Assembly (NCBI RefSeq): GCF_932274485.2
Contig: NC_065882.2
Coordinates: 67,555,431-67,619,430 of the forward strand
From: Patella vulgata
Taxonomy: Eukaryota; Mollusca; Gastropoda; Patellidae
Direction of reading: 5' to 3'
DNA: 64,000 nt
How positions within the stretch are numbered: the stretch's first letter is position 1; every line of letters begins with the position of its first letter. The position numbers were made by a program, and so were the translations under genes. The notes beneath the pieces are model-generated. The model ran no database searches and had not been told where the DNA came from. It worked only from the letters and a program-made list of their open reading frames with translations. Positions 60,025-64,000 of this stretch are shown here, piece after piece.

Positions 60025-60182
60025 ACAAAAATGAAATGCTGTTTAATTTCCTTGTTTTCTTAGTGTTTTGCACCACACTCAAAAAACCCTTGGCACATCT
60101 CGGCCATCACCGGAAACGAACCCCTGACCTTCTGGTTAGTGAACCAGCGCCTTACTCACCAAGTGACCGTGGATTTCAGCCT
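60025..60182 (-). mobile_element. SINE B, old copy with tRNA head
   Basis: Reverse strand head: GGTCACTTGGTGAGTAAGGC (A-box region) and GGGGTTCGTTTCC (B box). The tail is worn to AATGAAATGCTGTTTAATT. Confidence 0.6.
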
Positions 60183-60189
60183 TAAATCC

Positions 60190-62100
60190 TTTTTTCTTTC
60201 ATATTACCAACAACCCCACCCCCTGTGTCTAAAATTCCGAATGCTTCCATTTATAAATATGACTTAAGTGTACATCATGTTTCTTTATATATAAAATGAT
60301 AACGATCTGTAGTTTAGTTTTTTTAGAAACGAAAAGTCATGTTATAAGTAAACCTCCGGGATGGGAAAGGGATCATGGAATATATCGTGATGTGACAAAG
60401 GTTGTTCTTTTCTTCTGGGTGTTTTAAGTTAATACCTTTAACTAACTTCTAAAGACACTGTTTTCAGGGCAATGGCATTTCGACACGATTTTTTTTTATG
60501 GGATAATGAAATAAAATCAAATTAATCGTGTCTATAATAACCTTATACACGACATAGCTTCCTCTAGCCCTAGGAATAGATAGGATTTGATACGAAACAA
60601 TGGCCTAGTAAACATTAGTCGTTATGAACTATTTATGTGTGTTTGTTTCCTCCATCTTTATAATTCAGTATTAAAGATTTAGAACTTTAAATTAAAAAAA
60701 TGTAGATCATGTGCTACATGGTTAATATCGTATAGATTTTATTCGAATCGATATAAAACAATAATTACGGTCTGTAGTGAACATGTCTGAAATTTATAGA
60801 TAATCTTGGTTCTGAAGTAAATACAAGTGTTTTAAAGATGATTTATTATTACATTAACATTGAACAGTAGCACTGAGTGGGGTTAATTATAATATCTACG
60901 AATTAAATCAACCGTCATCAATAGTGTTGCTTGAGACAGATGCACCCAGTATTCCCATTAAATTTGATTTTAAATAATAAGGTGATCATTTCTAATATTT
61001 TCTTTCAGCGGAATTTAGCAACTGAAACACGTAAAAAACATAAAAAAATAATATGAAATACAATAACTATTTTATAGCGACGTTTTCACGCACATGATCT
61101 AATATTGTGCTACGTACTTGTATAGCCGAGCCTCGTTCATTCTATTAAATGTCCTAAGGGGAGATTTTGGAAACGAAAAAACTAAAAAACGCCATACATA
61201 ACCTATACACGTATATATTTGGGCTTTCTACCAATAGTTAAAGATAAAAAATTACTCTCGTAAATTAACAAACTTGACCAGCCAAAATGTATCACTCGCC
61301 ACGAATACCGTATAAAAAAACCTTTCAGTATCAAGCATAGGTTTTCATTGAGAATGTTTATATCATGCTATCAAATAAGAAAATTGATTTTTAAATTCCA
61401 CCGAGACATTCTCGTATGTTCCGAATCAGCCTAACCATTACTTTTATAGTAGGTAAAGACGATTCCTAAATTGGCGCGAAACAGTAATAAAAGCGGAAGT
61501 CTCAGCAGACGACATGTACTGATGAAACTGAACAGGCAACAGGACAAAATGTCAATGATAAATCATCGTCTGCAACAAGCCTACGATCACAAGGCCACTT
61601 GACGAGCGGCTAGGGGGATAATTTCACGTTTTATGATCCGCATCTATTCATATAAGATTCATGAACAAGCTTTTGCCTGTATCTAGTGGAAATCTTGAAA
61701 TCATTGCTGGCAAATTGAGTCAAGGCAGATTAGAAAATAAAAGTAGTTTTGACATAGGGTTATATCATTTATATGTGGGACTCTGGGGAATTTTCTTCTC
61801 TGATTTATAGAGCAGGTGATGAGGTCTGGTCCCTATAGATCATTTAAGACCAAGGTGATTATCAAAGGTTGACTAGGTTGGGTCAAATCTAATATTTCAT
61901 CATCCAAGAATCAGATAGGAGCCGAGAAGAAACGGAAGGAGAGTTAGCGGTTAACTTTGATGACTTTCTCTAAGCTCAATAAACTTGATAAATTGTTTTA
62001 TAATGTGTCAAATTAACTTAGGGCTATTTACTTCCGTTTATATATTAGTGTATATGTGTGAACAATTAGTTCCCATTAACCATTATAGAAATATTACTAC
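60190..62100. other. Flanking sequence without recognisable features
   Basis: About 1.9 kb, AT-rich; no repeat, exon or RNA gene recognised. Confidence 0.4.
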
Positions 62101-62117
62101 ATCGAATACAATGAAAT

Positions 62118-62446
62118 GAAATGAAATGAAATGGGGTTTAACGTCCTACTGTTCTGCTCCTAACCTGGGCTAATGAAGACGGGCATACGCCATACAGTGT
62201 GCTATGAGGGAAATTTTGCCCGGGCACCGGCACTACCGCCTACTCTTATATCGAATTCCAACTGCCAAGGGATCTTTTACGTGCACGCCAATGTGTACAC
62301 GGGACCTCGGTTTTTCGTCCCATCCGAACGACTAGACAGCTGCCCTTGTCAGGCCCTCCGTCCTGCATCACTGACAAGGGGAAACCACGCTGGAAAATCT
62401 GGATGAACTTTCTCGACCAATGCAGGGATCGAACACCCGACCTCCC
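62118..62446 (-). mobile_element. SINE B, 5'-truncated, 14-bp target duplication
   Basis: (ATGAA)n then GGGGTTTAACGTCCTACTGT through GGATCGAACACCCGACCTCCC, where the tRNA head stops before the A box. GAATACAATGAAAT lies at 62104-62117 and 62447-62460. A well-preserved body. Confidence 0.88.
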
Positions 62447-62529
62447 GAATACAATGAAATAGCATCTCCACCATAGACTAAGACCTAAAGATTGTCATAA
62501 TTATGTGGTTAAGGGATTAGCATTCAACT

Positions 62530-62700
62530 GTTAGCCCCATTCATGTTGATAAAGGCGGACATGGGCCGTGTAGTGTGCTGTGGGGGGAATTTGGACCGGA
62601 CAGTGGCTATCCGCCTACTCTTCGTCGAACGCTAACTGCTCCTCGTTTGTTAAACCTTTTTCTTGTCAAGCTCTGATTCAGGCACAAATGACAAGAAGAT
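62530..62700 (-). mobile_element. SINE B, old fragment
   Basis: GATAAAGGCGGACATGGGCC, GTGTGCTGTGGGGGGAATTT, GCCTACTCTTCGTCGAACGC and ATGACAAGAAG match the family in reverse, with much divergence. Confidence 0.6.
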
Positions 62701-63274
62701 GGATAATGCTAAGAATTGAGTACCCGAAAATAAAATAGAATAATTAAATTTAAATACATTTATAAGGATAAATAGAAAGTATAACTATCTGAAGGGCTAT
62801 CTAAACTATCTAAATTTGACATTTTTTTAGAGACTCGTTCTCCATCAAATTTGTCGAAAGTATGATTACTATTAATCGATAGATGGTAAAATCTACTCAT
62901 ATAGGTTATGTATAGAGAAAGTCAACCATGGGTTTATACAAGGCCGCCTTAACGCATGGGTAAGATGGGAAGTTGACCGGGGAACCCCCTAGTATATGAG
63001 CCACATGCTAATACAAGTCGTGACTTGTTTTTATACACTGATTTTATTGGATGTACCATACAATACATAATGTAAAATTTTAACCACCATTTACATTTTT
63101 ATTCCTGTGATTGATTGTATAGGTGGGGGGTCGCAGTGCACTGCTTTGTCCTGTCGTCCATAATGCTGTCGGTACGGCCCTGGGTCTATAAGTATGTAGG
63201 TTTACCGGTATTTGTTTCTTCATTTATATCTTCAATTGACCTCCTCATGTACCATCATTGAACATTTGAATGAA

Positions 63275-63398
63275 GAGAATCAGTTGTACAGGAAGTGTAA
63301 ACGGAAAGTAGCTGTTCGTCTAGACCCAAGTTTTATACAATTAAATGATGAGTGGGGATGTATTCTAGAGCTGAAACCTGAACACGAAAACATCAAAG
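63275..63398 (+). CDS. Possible internal exon of an unrecognised gene
   Basis: A plus-strand frame stays open through RKCKRKVAVRLDPSFIQLND and EWGCILELKPEHENIKG and reaches a good donor, AAAG before GTAGCA, in phase 1. A pyrimidine-rich stretch (TTTGTTTCTTCATTTATATC) lies upstream, and candidate acceptor AGs cluster at 63275-63292, so the start given is approximate. The residue mix, with DPSFIQLNDEWG and alternating charged and hydrophobic residues, is more protein-like than the chance frames elsewhere. I do not recognise the family, and no partner exon was found to the right before the edge. The frame beyond 63398 (to 63517) would be intron. It could still be a chance frame or a piece of a transposon. 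Confidence 0.35.
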
Positions 63399-63694
63399 GT
63401 AGCAGTAATGCCATAGTTAATGGTTTTTGTCATGCTACTGTCAGCTTACAAATTTCATCTAAATACCTTTCGAGACTATTTCTAATGATGCCATGTCAAT
63501 CGAGCCTTCTTACATAGGTATATTTTGAAGAAGAACACAGTTAAATGACAAGTCGATTTATTAGTATAATAAATATAACTCAGACAAATATTACCCAGAC
63601 AAATAAAAAGCTAATTGAAGGAATGTGTTCTCCCATACTCGATTAGTTGGTTAGATACTGAAGATGAAACAATAGTCGGCTTATATAGCAAGAA

Positions 63695-64000
63695 TATAAC
63701 AACAACATGTTAACTTTGTGAAGTCAACTCATCTAATGTGTAATATAAATATGTTAACTTTGTGAAGTCAACTCATCTATGTGTAATATAAATATGTTAA
63801 CTCATCTGATGCATAACATAAATGTGTTAACTTTGTGAACCCAATTGATCAAATGTATAACAAAAATGTGTTGGTTTATAATACCGATGTGTTAGCTTTG
63901 TGAAAACTTCAAAAATATAACAAAAAAATGTGCAAGCTTTGTGAAATCCTCAAAACTATAACCAAAATACGCGTGAAACCCTGAAAACTATAAACAATAT
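63695..64000. repeat. Tandem repeat running off the right edge
   Basis: About seven units, 35-55 bp, of TATGTTAACTTTGTGAAGTC then AACTCATCTAATGTGTAATA, increasingly diverged towards the edge. Confidence 0.8.

Overview
This window looks like nuclear DNA from an invertebrate animal, most likely a mollusc (inference, from the mix of repeats and the collagen type). It is AT-rich, gene-poor and packed with short non-autonomous transposons and tRNA-derived SINEs. There are no prokaryotic gene layouts, and I saw no rRNA, functional tRNA, CRISPR array, LTR element or retrovirus.

The one gene I can support is on the minus strand and fills most of the window: a membrane-anchored, interrupted-triple-helix (MACIT-type, collagen XIII/XXIII/XXV-like) collagen. 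Exon 1 (47441 down to 47064) gives a short cytoplasmic tail, a single type II membrane helix, a stem and a furin-type RERR site. Intron 1 is about 39.7 kb. Exon 2 (7381-7318) carries two cysteines just before the triple helix. Exons at 6669-6625, 1022-909 and 293-186 encode Gly-X-Y repeats with one 17-residue interruption. All splice sites are GT/AG and all phases agree (0, then 1, 1, 1). The gene continues off the left edge. The furin site and membrane helix suggest a cell-surface collagen that can be shed.

The giant intron (7.4-47 kb) and the upstream flank (47.4-64 kb) consist mainly of repeats. SINE A has a tRNA-like head and ends near a (TC)n run. SINE B is about 350 bp with clear A and B boxes and ends in (ATTTC)n. 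Both end in the same GGACGTTAAACCCC block, and several copies have 12-14 bp target duplications. A third, less clear repeat (family G) carries a related TTAACGTCC motif. DNA elements include a roughly 400-bp family flanked by TTAA, Harbinger-like MITEs with 3-bp duplications, hAT-like MITEs, a TA-flanked 1.85-kb element inserted in a SINE and itself carrying another TIR element, fold-back elements, and an internally deleted Tc1 relic with the start of a transposase. Tandem repeats are common: 18.7-19.8 kb, 3.4-3.8 kb, 6.9-7.3 kb, 10.8-11.1 kb and 63.7-64 kb.

A possible exon of an unrecognised gene lies at about 63.27-63.40 kb on the plus strand. The remaining open frames look like chance ORFs. 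The most unusual content is the nested, palindrome-rich repeat structure rather than a new gene system.
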